64,000 nt of DNA from Sphagnum compactum (Eukaryota > Bryophyta > Sphagnopsida > Sphagnales): contig OZ234494.1 in NCBI GenBank assembly GCA_965153455.1, forward strand, positions 18,724,001 to 18,788,000, in the 5' to 3' direction. Below, in pieces: positions 1 to 12,948 of this stretch (positions are counted from its first letter, which is position 1; the number at the start of each line of letters is the position of its first letter). A model generated the notes under the pieces. That model was not told the DNA's origin. It saw nothing but the letters and a program-made list of their open reading frames with translations, and did no database searches. Made by a program: the position numbers and the translations under genes.

Positions 1-3000
1 AAAAATTTGATTTGAAATTTTTTGCAAGAATTGATTAAAATAAAACACATCAATTTTTAAATAAATTAAAACTTTCATATAAATGTTTTGAGATATAAAT
101 GTTTTTAATTAATTTGATGTTATTTTTGAAACTTTGATACGGCTTTGATGAAGATTTAATAACAAAAATGATAATGAAATTAATTTTTAATTGATTTTTT
201 GGTTCTTTTTTTGCTTTTTATATCATAAAATTTTATTATTGTCCTAAAATAGTAGACATGCATGTATGATTTCAGCTTTTATCAAGCATGTATGGGGACA
301 AACACAATTAGTTTTGTCATCTTTGTCTTCCTTGGGGACTTGGGCATTAGTTGTTTTGTTCTCTTCATTTTTGTTTGATCATTTTATTCCTTTTGAAAAC
401 TTTGATTCACATTGACACTAACACCTTCCCTTTCCAATAGCACTTGAATGTAACTTGACACCTCTTATTACCATTGGCTCGAAGGTGTCTTCCATTTTTT
501 AACAATTCACTAGCAAACAAATTGAATGACTTTAGGACTCCATTTCATAATGTCTCCACCAACACACCATTTTTAACATTCATTCTCGTGAAATTTGGGA
601 TGTTTATTGGCATCCTTATGCTCAAGCCCAAGTTCGAGTTTTAGGCTCATAATCAACCAATGGTATCAATGTTTTCCCAAATAATGCTGTCAATTTTTTG
701 TCAATTAATATTATCAATTTTTTGCCTATTTATCAACAATCTTCTTCACTACCTTGAAATTCAACTTGCGCTACCCCATCCTTCAATCACATGCCTTCGT
801 CATTGTGTCTACACTTATTCCATTGATCCCTTGAATATCCATCTATTATGATGTCCACATAGCAATGTGTGCACTTATACACATGATGTCATTTGTGATG
901 TCTTTGCATCCATTTTAAAGCAAGTTGGATTTCCTTTGGTTTGGGAACAATTACACATTCTTCCTTTTTCCATGTTCCAAACATCTGGACCTTGTGTGGA
1001 CATTGTTAATCTCATGGGGTTTGAATCATTGCAAAAATTATCATTGTTAATCTCATCTACAAAGATCTTCTAACCCCAATGTTTTTTACAATGGATTCAC
1101 AACATCAAAAGCAACCCAAACAAAAAAATAAAATTATCAAGATTGTCATCCAAGAAATCAATTCCTCCCCTTAGTGATAAAGTCTTTGATTGTTTACGGA
1201 AACAAGTTGATGCCGTTTTACAAGTTTATGTCAACAATGTGTGAAGAATGAAAGGATTGGAAGGTGCCCCATTCTCAATCCTCACCACCTACTTTAAACA
1301 AAGAGTTTCAATTACATTCCAAAAGTTGCAAGCCTCCATATTCTTAAGTTGAGTAGTAATAGACTAGTTTCCAACTTCCACCACTTGCAAACCTTTCACT
1401 TTTATGACCTTGGATATTTTATTTGTTGTAGATAATTGAAGAATGTTTGATAATTTTGATCTTCAACATGGATGATTACTTATGTTGGCTAATAGACCAT
1501 GTCCTTTTTTTCCTCTTGCTTTTTTTTTTCCTTTTTTTCTTCCTCGAGATAAAATCTTATAAATTAACACGAAATTTTGTTTAAATATTTTCCTCAAGGT
1601 CAACATTATGATATCCTTGCCATATTTAGTGCACATCAAAATCTTTTACAATATCTTGTTATATACTTCCTTCAAATATGACCTTGTTACATATTTCTTT
1701 AAATCTAATATGAAAGAGTGTTTCCTACCATGGGGTGAAGACGTTCTTAATAATAAAAGTAGATAAGTTATAATTGTATTCTAATATGTATTAGATAATT
1801 AAGATAAAATAAGGCACAATTTATTCTACTCGATTTTGAGGAATAAAAATAACAAGTACTCGTTATTCTATCAAGTAACTAGAACCCTATGACTGGGGAA
1901 AAAAACTCTGGATTAATCGAAGGAACTATTTAATGTCAATTCAAGATTCTCACAATTAAAAGTAATGATTATATTTGCATTCTATCTTCCTTTGACTTTT
2001 TTATGAATAAATTAAATGAATAAATTTTGAAGTGATATAAAATGTAATGTGTTACTAAAAAAAATTATAGATGGTGTTATGCATGATGCAAACATGTTTA
2101 TCAAGTTTAATATTTTTTCTTCAAATTTTTTCAAAGTTGCAAAATTCAACTAATACAATGATGGTGAATAAATTCATACTCACATAATATTAATAAATCA
2201 TAATCCATGACTACATCCATGAGTGGGTTGGTATTCGTTTTGGACATTCTATGATTACATGATTGCATAGCCTAGGATAAGAAAGTGTAAATTGAATTAC
2301 CTACAATACCTAAGTAATTAGGTGTACAAAAATCTAACTATGGTAATTTAAGGTAATTACACATAAGGTAGGTTAATTTAAGTAGCTAGGATAATCATAT
2401 TTTAGGAGGCTACTAACATAGGTATCCTAAAGTCTTATGTGAAAGTTACATGAAATGGAATTTTTTAAAATATGGGGATCACTCATCAAAGTTCAAAAGT
2501 TATGCACATGTATATATGTAGTTATTCGCAAATCCAAATTCTATTAACTATCCAAATTTTTGGAAAACTATTTCAAGTAACATGGATCAAATAAATATTG
2601 TATGCCCGTAATTTTCATCAATGATTTGGTAATGTGTAGTTGTAATTTCTAACAATTGGTAGCCAATAACATGACCCAAATTGCCATTAACGACTTGTGT
2701 CTAGAATTGTTTTTTGTGCACATGATAGGCATTCCCACTGCAAGTTCCAAAATCATTAACACATGACTTGTTTTGTCATCACATAAGAAGTTGAGGCTTT
2801 GATGTTCAAGAACAAAAATAATCAAATGGTGACTTTAGTGATTCGAACATGGAATTGTATTGGTGGAGATTCCCTTTGTATGGTAAATGGTTTCGCACAT
2901 GAACAATTGAAGGCAACTCGAAGCAAATTTGATGTAAGTAGAATAAGTTTGAACTCAAAAGTGGTTATTACAATATTGAAGTCTATATGTCTCAAGTTGA

Positions 3001-6000
3001 TGGCATCGACATCATGACTATTAGGAATTCCAATGCGAAATTTTCAAAGAGATGTTGCAAAATCCGAGTTGTTTCATTGGCACATGATTTCTATTCAATA
3101 GACTAAATGGTTAATGTTTTTTATAAAGGTTGTAGCCAACCAAATTTTGAATAGATGCATTCAAACAAGGTTTGGTAAATAATGTTGGGCCAACTATAAG
3201 GACAAGTTGGAGCTAGTCATTCCAATAGAGGATGTGTGTGCTACTAGTAGCAATGGTGGGGCATTCTCTTAGTTGCCTCAAACATGCATCTATCGATCCA
3301 ACACTCCCTTGTGCACATGTTGAAGCCTTTTCAATGATCAACAGACATGGTTCAACAAAAATTTCAATGTTTTTAATAGGGAGTTGTGCACTTTGTGTCT
3401 TTCCATGGAGGTTGAAATTAAATGTTACACGAATTATTCAACCTTCAACAATAACAATAATAATTCCCACTTGGGCAAAGACCATGACAAAATTCAACCG
3501 TTGCCAATTAGAAGTTAAGGTCAATAGAGCTCAGATGACACAACTCTTACAAGTTCTTACATTTCTACCAAGCTAAGGGAAAAAAGATTTGTAGGTGTAA
3601 GATTATCATATGAGTTGAGCAACATGCGCCCCACCAACATGAACATGGCGAGTTGTTTTTTTATTAAGATTATAAGCATTTGAAATGTCTTTCAAAAAAA
3701 GGTACATTATAAAAGGAGATTAAATTATAGGAGGGGTTGTCTAGTCCATATGAGTTGTAGAGGTTATATTCATTTCCATTATGACCAGATGCATATTGAT
3801 TTCAATAAATGTAGTTATAAAATGTTGGAGGATTGAAATTGGCACATGGAGCATCACGAAAATCTTTCATTTTAGCTTGAAACAATGTTGGATCCATGTG
3901 GCAAAATATGATGGGGGCAACATGCGGAAGTGAATTGACTAAAATTTTCAATTGAATTAAGTATGGTGTTGAAGACACCATATATAGACTATGAAAGGTC
4001 ATCATTTTCCATGTCATTGTCAAAATCAAATTCATGATTCTCATTTGGGTCATCTTTAGAATATTTTCCATTGTTGTAGTAAAGTGCAATTGGTGTTAAA
4101 GAGTTGATGTCATTTGGGTGGTCCAATAAAATTTTAGATTTGTGATCGATGCCATGCATCCCATTGGCTCTTCGATTGCCCACATAATAATCCTCACCAT
4201 TTTCTATGTAGGCTTGCATGGCAATATATTGGTTGCATGATTAAAATGCATGCATATCCATATGTATATGCAATTGTGGTGATGGACGTGTCTCCATACC
4301 TGAAGCTAAGACAATTCAATGTTGCACAATATCAAACCTCAAGAATGCGAACTGAATGCCTAGGTCTTTGTTGACAATAATCATTCTACAAACATGGAAC
4401 AATGTTTGAAAAAACAACAATAAATTTTTGTAACTTCTTGATATTTAATGACAATCCTGCAAAAACTACAAATGCATTAATCAACGACCACCTTATTATG
4501 TAGTCTCTCATTTCAACATTCTAGAATAAATATCCATGCAAAAGTGTTTTGTTGATAGTGTTTTGTAATTAGTAGTAATCAACATTAAAACAAGTCACTA
4601 GGAACCATTACAGTGGTTGTTCAAGATGCTCATTGATACATTTATGGGCATCAACAGTTCTATGCCTATGACAAGTTTTTAATCATGCAACCTAGTGGAC
4701 TGAAATTTTATGACTTCCACCCAAGAAAAAAAGTCAAATTTGAGAAAGTTCACTAAAACAAACCAATTGGTGGTTCTCTTATTTTTCCAATTTCCTGCTT
4801 TGAATTTGCCAACACATAATGTAATGAAAAACATGTGTTTTTCCTAAAAACCATCACCTAAAAGAATAAGTTGTCTTACAAAATAGTCAATTTGTGCAGT
4901 GGGTTGGTTAAAAGGTATGATTGTCATACCTGATTCTGTTCAACAGGATGGAATATCATTGTTCAGCCCTTGATTTTTCAAAACATTGTTTGCAACATTG
5001 TTATCTCCTTAAACAACATAAACATCAATAAATTAGTGATCATTATGCCCATTACCATCATTAGTAACCCTTTTAGGTGTGTCCCCAAATCTAATTTGAG
5101 TCTTTCCAAACTCATTGCCCATCATCATATCATCTAATGAATATATTCTTTTGTTTTGGAACTATAGCCTTGGAGATTTTGCTAGTTGAGACCAAAACAA
5201 ATACTACCCACTTACCCCCCACCCCTTCCCATAATCCTAAGATGGGTGCTTGTTGTTGATGAAAAAACACCCCTCAAAAAAGGTTCATCAAATGTAGCAT
5301 TTGTTGAAGGAACATCAACCCCTCCATTGTTTGAACCACTTGCTTGAGAGAACGTAACCATAATTTGCTTTAAACTAGCTATTGCTTCAGGATTAATCGC
5401 TTGCAAAGCCTCCACCAAAAAAGGAGTTATTACCATTTCTTTGAATTCATCTACTTGCATTAAAGCAAATGGTCAATTTTTTAAGCATGAAAATAGAAGG
5501 TAAGCAAAATCAAGGAGTATCTCAGATAGCAAACCATTTCTTCCAAAAATATTTGAATTTAATTTATTTATAATAAAGGACCACACTGTTGCAATTCAAC
5601 TGATACTTCAAACATAAAAATGTATGTCAACAAAAACATACAACTTAATTTCAAGACAATAGAAAAGGGAACATGATTTGATTAAGAATCATTGGCATAG
5701 TTGTGATGACTAGAAACAATCAAACCCTCTTCTCTTTAAGATCCACGAGAGATTCTTCAATTTCCTTCATTTCAACATCTAGTGCCACCACTAGGTCTTC
5801 TTGGTCCTCCTTTGCAACCAAAGATTTATCTGTAGTGGCAAATGTTTATAAGTTCTTTCTATTCCTTCACTTGTTCTCTCATTTATCATTGCTTTCAATA
5901 ATTTGGCCTTATCACCAACCTTTGGGACTCCAAGCAATGTACTTGGGTTAAATGACATTTCGCTTTAGCAAGTTTTTCCTTGAGCCTTTGTACACGGGCT

Positions 6001-6400
6001 TCAGAAATTACAACTCTATGATTGTAGTATCCACAAGCTTCCTTTGGTTTCAAGTTCAACTAATGCGCAATAGCTATATTAAAATGTTTATTCAAAGTTC
6101 CATGCACTCTTAATTTCATACACTCCTGCATGAATCTCATTCATTTGCACTTTTATCTCAATATAGTAGAAGCCAAGTTCTTCATTTGATTGAACTACAA
6201 TAGGTTTACCAAGATTTGCCCAATAAATACAAGAACAAAAGATTAAAAAAGTGAAGGACAAAAAAATATAGTTCAACAAGGATACAATTGTCAGGTTCTA
6301 TCAACCCTTCTAGAATGTGTAAAACATTTGCATTGTCCTCAAAGCATGTTTTATAATCCTCTACAAATACAAATCAACCCACTATAATCATACTTCTGAG
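1..6400. other. AT-rich intergenic DNA, mostly unrecognised
   Basis: No gene could be supported here. The longest open frames are short (63-114 codons), lie on both strands and show no family signature. On the minus strand between about 3.8 and 6.3 kb several short frames have protein-like composition: a Tyr/Asn/Pro-rich stretch near 3800-3860, an acidic Asn/Asp-rich tail at 3989-4219, an 82-codon frame at 5212-5460 and a Lys/Glu-rich coiled-coil-like stretch near 5700-6010. They are broken by stops and frame changes. They could be the decayed 3' part of the FRIGIDA-like copy at 6987-7650, because FRI-family C-termini are Tyr/Gly/Pro-rich, but this is inference only. Confidence 0.5.
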
Positions 6401-6986
6401 ATTGTAGAGAAATCTCTACAATTACATTTTGAAAATAACAGTTGTGTCAGTTCTAATCCAATTGAAACAAACATAACATATACTAATGTGGTCACCACCT
6501 TATGAATGTCTTGCAAAAAGTACAAGACCATCAGCTTCATGGTGGATGGCAATGACTAACTTCCATTATGCTTCATCATCTTTCAACAATTAGTGTACAT
6601 AAGTGTAAAACAATATGTTAAAAATGTAAGAGAAATAATCATTCAAACTTGAGTATCTATTGCACATTTCTGGGAGCAAAAGAAAGATTTAATAATGATG
6701 TGGGTTAACATTCAAGAGACATAGCTAATAAAAAAAGTTAACAATATCTTTATCAAGTTATAATTAATGTAAAGGCCATGTTTAGCAACCATCCCTTGGG
6801 TAAGTCATTCAACACATGAACCAAATGTTTGAATGAGTGTGGAGTTTACATCAAACATGTGACTGTAATAACTAAAATTTGTGAAAAAAAGATAGTTAAA
6901 TAACATCAAAGTAGGAAATTATGAAAAAACTGAAACAAAAGAGACAAAAAACGAGGGAGACAAAATTAATATACCTATAGATTTAC

Positions 6987-7650
6987 TATAATTCCAAGCT
7001 TCTCAACTTTCTCCAAAGTTAATTTTAAAAACCTCGAATGAAGCAATGGCATTGAAGGAAATGGTTTTCTAGATCATGCTTTTCAATACACTTCAACATT
7101 GTTTTGAGCACTGCCAACTCCTTCATTGTTGCATCATTCTGCATCAAAACAAATTGCATATGTTGATAGATCTTCTAAGGAGTTGTAATACAAGAAATGT
7201 CCCATGATTATTTGTGTTTCATGTCAATTTATAACGCAGAAAGAGGAACCCATAACTACAAGATTGTAAGTGAATTTTGATTACCTGCATAATAGTTAAA
7301 TTGTTTTGCTTTCCAGTCTTCAAAAGAGATTGCGTTGTCTTGTGAACTTCTTCAAACAAGTTTTAAGCAAGGGAACATGTTGGACATGATTCATAATCCC
7401 AAATGAGTGGGCAAAGGAGAGAGCCTCAATTTGCTTGCCTTTTTTTGCAAGCCTATTTACAACATCTATAACAAGAGAAAGGGTGAAGGATAATTGAAAA
7501 CCATGAATACAGGTCTTTGGAGCCATACTACCGGGAAACTCAATATTCGACAAATTGGAAAACTCTACAAAAATTGACAAGATTCCAAGGTAGAGTTGCA
7601 CATATGTGAAACAATCACTCATAACACATATATACAACTTGTTCAATTCC
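6987..7650 (-). pseudogene. FRIGIDA-like (FRI/FRL family) gene remnant
   Basis: The minus strand carries the conserved end of the FRIGIDA domain. In 7320-7650 a frame reads a segment with GKQIEALSFAHSFG followed by VPLLKTCLK, matching the family pattern GKQLEAV-x-F followed by PPVPLLKAYLK. The frame then slips by one base and continues to a GT donor after 7285. A 146-bp intron ends at AG, and the next exon (7138-6987) reads NDATMKELAVLK then CIEKHDLE, the family's 'KELAALRAVIKCIEEHKLE' block. A second one-base slip follows, before a PLLHSRFLKL-like stretch. FRI-family proteins act in plant nuclei as scaffolds for transcription and chromatin complexes. Two frame breaks in a well conserved block argue for a pseudogene. 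A further open stretch at about 7920-8060 on the same strand may be upstream coding sequence, cut off by the retrotransposon at 8075. The intron suggests a genomic (not reverse-transcribed) copy. Confidence 0.62.
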
Positions 7651-8069
7651 CAAGGATGGACTCAACATATATGAAAATGTAAGGAATGTTATTCCTGATA
7701 CACTTGTGATCATAATCACTACATTTTAAACATTCAACAATAGTGGGCTCCTTCACTAAAACCATCCTCATGAAAATAAGAATTTTTTTCAAGATTTATA
7801 TAAACAATTCAATTACCCATATTATGAACATCCTATGTTAAAACATGAATTCTACCTGCAATTTGAGCAGACTTTGGTGAGATAATGGAACCATCCTTTT
7901 TGTGTGGCTTTGCTCATGGTGGCACATATGGAACTAAAGGTTCAAAAGGGTGAGAGTCTCCAAGCCTTGTTGTAAAATGACCAAGGATTTCAGCATGCAA
8001 TCCCATATTTGTGGCCAAAATATATGAGACCACTAGCTTTGTGAAAGTGTCACTAATATGTCTCATTTA

Positions 8070-8074
8070 ATGAG
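8070..8074. other. Target-site duplication, left copy
   Basis: ATGAG immediately before the left LTR is repeated immediately after the right LTR (14164-14168). Five base pairs is the usual duplication length for Ty3/gypsy integrases, so this marks a simple insertion of the whole element. Confidence 0.9.
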
Positions 8075-8341
8075 TGTTATGGACCGACTACAAACAAGTG
8101 GAGAATTACAAGACAAGACAAGCTTTATTGATCCATCAACTGGTGTTGATCTGCTAAAGGGTTGTTCCCCAGACTATCTCCTTTTATAACCCTGAGCCAT
8201 ACTAGTCTCAAAATATCCTAGACCATGATATTGCCAAAAGTATCCCAAAATATCCTAGGCCATGATATTGCCAAAAGTATCCCAAAATATCCTAGGACAT
8301 GACATTGCCAAAAGTATCCCAAAATATCCTAGGCCATGACA
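8075..8341 (-). repeat. 3' LTR of the chromovirus (267 bp)
   Basis: It starts TG and ends CA on the plus strand and is 267 bp, the same length as the copy at 13897-14163. The only difference I see is one C/T in the stretch ATTGC(C/T)AAAAG near 8235. Its U3 part (8209-8341) consists of 37-bp tandem units starting at 8209, 8246 and 8283, plus a truncated 22-bp unit at 8320. Confidence 0.95.
8180..8188 (-). promoter_or_regulatory. TATA box of the LTR promoter
   Basis: On the minus strand this reads TATAAAAGG. It lies about 155 bp into the LTR in the element's direction, just downstream of the 37-bp U3 repeats, where a U3 promoter TATA box is expected. The same site in the 5' LTR, which would drive the element, is at 14002-14010. 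Confidence 0.6.
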
Positions 8342-11300
8342 TTATCCTCTCCTCAAGCGACATCTTCTAGATGGAGCCGGTTTGTTAGGATATCGTTGGT
8401 GAAACCGATTAACTAAGTCTTGGGCATGAACTAGGTTTCCAGCAGGCTCCCAAGTAGCTTCAGAAGGAGGATAACCTCGCCAAAAGACAAGGTACAGGAG
8501 CTTTCCACGAATCTTCTTGGAGTCCAAGACCTCCTGAACTTCAAACTCTTCTTGGCCTTCAATTTCGACCGGAGCTGGGGGTTCTTGATGACGTTCTGGG
8601 ATCGGGTTTTCATGATAGGGCTCAAGCAGGGAGACATGGAAAACATTGTGGATTTTGAACTGGGGTGGAAGCTCCAACTGGCAAGCCACTAGACCAACCA
8701 ATTTGGCGATTTTGAAAGGTCCGAGGCGCTTGTAATCCAACTTGGCACATGGGCGAGTGGTAGCAATGTTCTTTCTGAGAAGCCAGACCTTGTCTCCAAC
8801 CTTGAAGTTTGGATGGTCCTTGCGTCGGCGGTCTGCTTGCTTCTTTTGCCACTCCTGTGTTAACTTGAGTTCTGCCATAAGGTTTTGTTGAACCTGTCCA
8901 AGCCTCGTGGCCCTTTCTTCAGCCGAGGGGTTTACGGAGTCTCCAGGAATTTCAAGGCTGAACCTGGGATGAAAACCGTAATTGGCAAAGAATGGACTGA
9001 TCCCGGTCGATGCATGTTTTGTGTTATTATAAGCAAACTCTGCTTGAGATAGTAGGTCCAACCAGTCGTCCTGTTGGTAGTTCACAGTGCAGCGAAGGTA
9101 TTGCTCGAGTGTCTGGTTTGTCCGTTCGGTTTGTCCATCTGTCTTAGGGTGGAAAGCTGAAGATAGCCGAATGTCAACTCCAAGAAGCTCGAATAGACGA
9201 TGCCAGAACTTGGATGCAAACTGAGGACCTCTGTCGGACACAATTTCCTCGGGGAGTCCATGCAGTCGGACGATCCCGTCGAGAATTAACTGAGCTGTCT
9301 CTTCTGCCGTGATTGATTTGGAACAAGGGGTGAAATGGGCCATTTTGGTGAGTCGATCGACCACAACCAGTATTGAATTCTTGGTTCTGACAGTAGGGAG
9401 GTCCGTGATGAAGTCCATTGCAATAGATCCCCAAGGTCGGCTAGGAATCGACAGAGGCTGTAGGAGTCCAAACGGGCGATGCTTGGGAGCCTTGGATCGA
9501 GCACATGTATCACAAAACTTGACATACTCCCGTAGCATCTTGTTCATTTTGGGCCACAAGTAAGTCCTTGACACTAGTTCGTGAGTCCGTGCCATTCCAA
9601 AGTGACCTGCCAGGGTGTTGTAGTGGCATTCCTTCAGGATTTTTAGGCGTATAGGTCCTTCGGGTACATAAATCAGGTTATTTCGAAGGAGAAGTCCGTC
9701 TTGCTGCTCAAATTGATCCAAGTCATCACGATTTGAGTTCCTTGGTCGTTCCTGGAGTTCCTTCTTGATGTTGGTAGCCCAGGTGTCTTCCTCAGTTGCT
9801 ATCTTGATGTCCCTGACAAGGTATGAGTCTGGGAGGGTGCTGATTGTTGCTGCAACTCGAAATTGCTTGGGGTTGAGTAAAGTCTGGTTCTGCTGGCCGT
9901 AGGCCTCATCCCCCGCTCGAAGTTCATATTCTGAACGACGAGATAGCGCGTTAGCTTTCCCTTGCTGGGTGCCGGGTTGATACTGAATCTCAAAGTCGAA
10001 ATCAGCTAGGAAGATAGACCAGCGTGCCTGGCGACGATTTAAGGTCCGAGTAGTTGTGAAATAAAGGAGATTCTTGTGATCTGTCAGAACTTGGACTCGA
10101 TGTTGAGCTCCGGCAAGATACGGTCTCCACTGCTCGAATGCCGTGATGATTGCCAGGAGTTCCTTATCGTAGACCTGGTAGTTGATTTCGGCACTGGTTA
10201 ACTTCCGTGAATAGAAAGCAACTAGATGCAGCAACCCATCTATTCCAAATTGAGATAGAATAGCTCCCAAGGCAAAATCTGAAACGTCCGTTTCCACAAT
10301 GAATGGCTTGGCAGGATCGGGATGTATCAGGATGGGTGCAGAGGTGAATGCCATCTTGAGAGTATCAAAAGCAGCCTGGGCCGTTGGATTCCACGAGAAG
10401 GGCTTGTCTTTGCAAGTCAGGGTTATTAACGGTGTTGTGATCTTGGAATAGCCTTTGATAAACCGACGATAGAAGTTGGCAAACCCTAGGAAGCGTTGAA
10501 CGTCCTTGACCGAGGATGGAGTAGCCCAACACTGGATGGTCTTGACCTTTGACTTGTCCATGAAAATGCCATCTGGAGAGATCACGTAGCCGAGGAACGC
10601 CACTGAAGATTTGTCGAATTCACATTTTTCCAACTTGGCGTATAAGCCATGCTCCCGCAGCGTCGCAAGCACCAATCGTACATGTTTATCGTGGGTTTCC
10701 TGGTCCTTGGAAAAGATTAAAATGTCATCCAAATAGACCACGACAAATTCGTCCATGTAATCCCGGAAGATATCATTCATCAGATGCTGAAAGACTGCGG
10801 GTGCATTGGTGAGGCCGAAAGGCATGACCGTGTATTCGAAGTGGCCATAGCGTGTGCGAAAAGTTGTCTTCCATTCATCACCAGGGCGAATCCTGAGTAA
10901 GTTGTAGGCTCCACGGAGGTCAAGCTTGGTGAAGATCTTCCCGGTACGTAGTCGATCTAGGAGACCTGAAATCAAGGGCAAAGGATATCGATTCTTTTTG
11001 GTTATCTTGTTGAGTCCACGATAATCCACACAAAGTCGAAGGGAGCCATCCTTCTTCTTGACAAACAAAATTGGGGCGCCGGCTGGAGACTTGGAATGCT
11101 GAATGAACCCCTTGGCAAGATTTTCAATAAGGTAATCACGCAGGGCTTGGAGTTCCGGTTCGGATAGGCCATAGATAGGACCAAAGGGTGGTGAGTGTCC
11201 TTCTTCTAGATCAATCGGGTAGTCCTATGGACTATGGGCGGGGAGCTGATCAGCATTAATCTTTTCAAAAACATCAACAAAGTCCTTGTACTTCTTGGGA

Positions 11301-12076
11301 AGTTTGACAGGTGTTGGTTCCGATTGGGGGTTTGTGGTGTTGGCTGGGTTGACATGGATGGCGAAGACTTGAAGATTCTTAGCAGCCCGATAGAAAGCGA
11401 CAGCTCTATCAACGAAGATCTGGACAGGGTTGGTTTTTTGGGCAGAATTCTTGACAAGATTCTTGACAGGACAAGGTTTCGTTCTGACCAATCGGGGGTT
11501 TTTGACTACAGGATTTGACATAACAGACTTGATAAAACTGGAATTGGTTCCGACCCTCTTTGGGTTCTCGACCACAGGGTTCTTGGCAGGACTGGACAAA
11601 GTGTTTTTCTGAGCGTGGGGTTCTTGAGAGGTGCATCGTTGTGCGCTGAAGGTGAGGGTTCTAGATCGCCAATCAATGATAGGGTTGTGTGCTTCTAGCC
11701 AAGGCAGACCAAGGATGATGGGATGGTGAGGGGTGGAAATGATGTTGAGAACAATCTTCTCCGTGTGCTTGCCGATACAGAGTTCTAGAGGGGTTGTCTC
11801 GTGTGTGATTGCACTAGAAGCAATGGTTCTCCCATCAATAACCTCTACCGGAACAGGGGTTGACTTCTTGACCACAGGGATGTTGTGTTGGACGACAAAT
11901 GTTTGGTCGATTAAAGAAGAGGTGGCGCCGGAGTCCACCAAAGCTGACACTTGTGGTATGTCTTCTGGAATACGAATGATGTCCACATACTGAGTGAAAC
12001 TGGGACTGGGACCAACAGCGAAACAGGAGCCTTTGCAAAGGTGGTGTTGGGTGAGATCCAGTCGCACGGCTCCTAC
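8342..12076 (-). pseudogene. pol: Chromovirus pol: protease, RT, RNase H, integrase, chromodomain
   Basis: One frame runs from about 12076 to the TAA at 8344-8342, broken only by a TAG at 11227-11225 between protease and RT. The protease has an aspartic motif (VDSGA, about 11940-11926). The RT has YLDD at 10735-10724. RNase H has its TDVSDFALGA, KELLA and TDHKN blocks, but the final catalytic Asp of the usual ADALSR is Asn here (KANALSRR). Integrase has an HHCC zinc finger (His and Cys pairs about residues 482-522 of the 908-codon open stretch), catalytic Asp 552, Asp 612 and Glu 648, and a GPF module near 781-787. The chromodomain, which steers insertion to marked histones in this group, covers 8399-8548. 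The stop codon touches the LTR, so the polypurine tract lies inside the last codons. One nonsense codon and one changed active-site residue make this copy probably inactive. Confidence 0.88.
8345..8356 (-). promoter_or_regulatory. Polypurine tract (plus-strand primer site)
   Basis: On the minus strand this reads TTGAGGAGAGGA, followed by the TAA stop and then the TG of the LTR. A purine run directly before the 3' LTR is where plus-strand DNA synthesis starts in LTR elements. Here it doubles as the final pol codons. Confidence 0.65.
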
Positions 12077-12925
12077 TGTGACTGGATGTTCTTGTTTTCC
12101 AACTCCTGGGGAGTTTCCACAGTTTGTACCTGAAGTTTGACAAGCTTTTGAGGGCATTGACGAGCTATATGCCCTGGGTTGCCACAGTAAAGACATAGAT
12201 TGTTTGTCCTTCGGCGAAGTTTCTCGGCTTCTGTCAAAGATTTAAACTTAGTTATGTCGAATCATGTATAAGTTTGTATAGCTTTTGATGGCTTCACTGA
12301 AGGAAGAAGGGTCTGCGAGTGTCAACAAAAGATCTTGAACATCATCACGAAGCCCACAGCGAAACTGATCAATCAAAGCAGCTTCTCCCCAATTGACGTC
12401 ACAGGCAAGCTGCCTGAATTCTGAAGCGTAGACGATGGCTGAACGTGTCCCTTGCTGGAGGCGACGCAGCTTGTTGGCTGAAGTCCTGGCCTTATCACTG
12501 TCCCCAAATACTGCTTCAAATTTCGCCATAAAGGCGTTGAAATCTTATAGAAGAGGGGATGATGTTACCAGGATGGGAGCAAACCATGCTGCAGCTGTCC
12601 CAGTGAGTAGGGTTCCAACGAATCCTACACGAGTGGTGTCATCAAAATAACGACGGGGGTGTAGTTGCATGATCAGGCGTACCTGGCTGATAAAGCCTCG
12701 AAATTTGAGGCGCGTTCCATCAAACTTTTCTGGAAGACTAATCTTGGGTTCTTGGGCGGCCATTGCAAGAACAGGAAGTACTGGGGCAGGAGGTGGTGGC
12801 TGATTCTGTAGGCGGGTCACCGAGTCTCTAAGCACGACATTTTCTTGTTGAAGGTGTTGAAGGGCGGCGAGGATTTGAGTGAGATCGATGTTGGATTCTG
12901 AGTTGTCCATGGTGGTAGTTCTCAC
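12073..12925 (-). pseudogene. gag: Chromovirus gag with CCHC zinc knuckle
   Basis: It starts at ATG 12925, just after the leader repeats. The first 126 codons include a Leu/Gln-rich N-terminal segment and a typical Ty3 gag block ('MQLHPRRYFDDTTRVGFVG'). A TAA at 12547-12545 interrupts the frame, which continues in register (FNAFMAKFEAVFGD) to a stop at 12250-12248. The zinc knuckle [14 protein letters not shown] (12195-12154) lies in a different frame, one base shifted, and that frame stops at 12075-12073. The protease then resumes the original frame. Gag packages the RNA into virus-like particles. The last frame change could in principle be a normal gag/pol frameshift, but the stop at 12547 and the first frame change are damage. 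Confidence 0.82.
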
Positions 12926-12948
12926 ACTTTTGCGCTTTCAATCTTCAA

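Noticed and set aside
3232-3576. 114-codon plus-strand open frame as a gene
   Set aside because: No family resemblance, AT-rich surroundings, and no splice or start context that supports coding.
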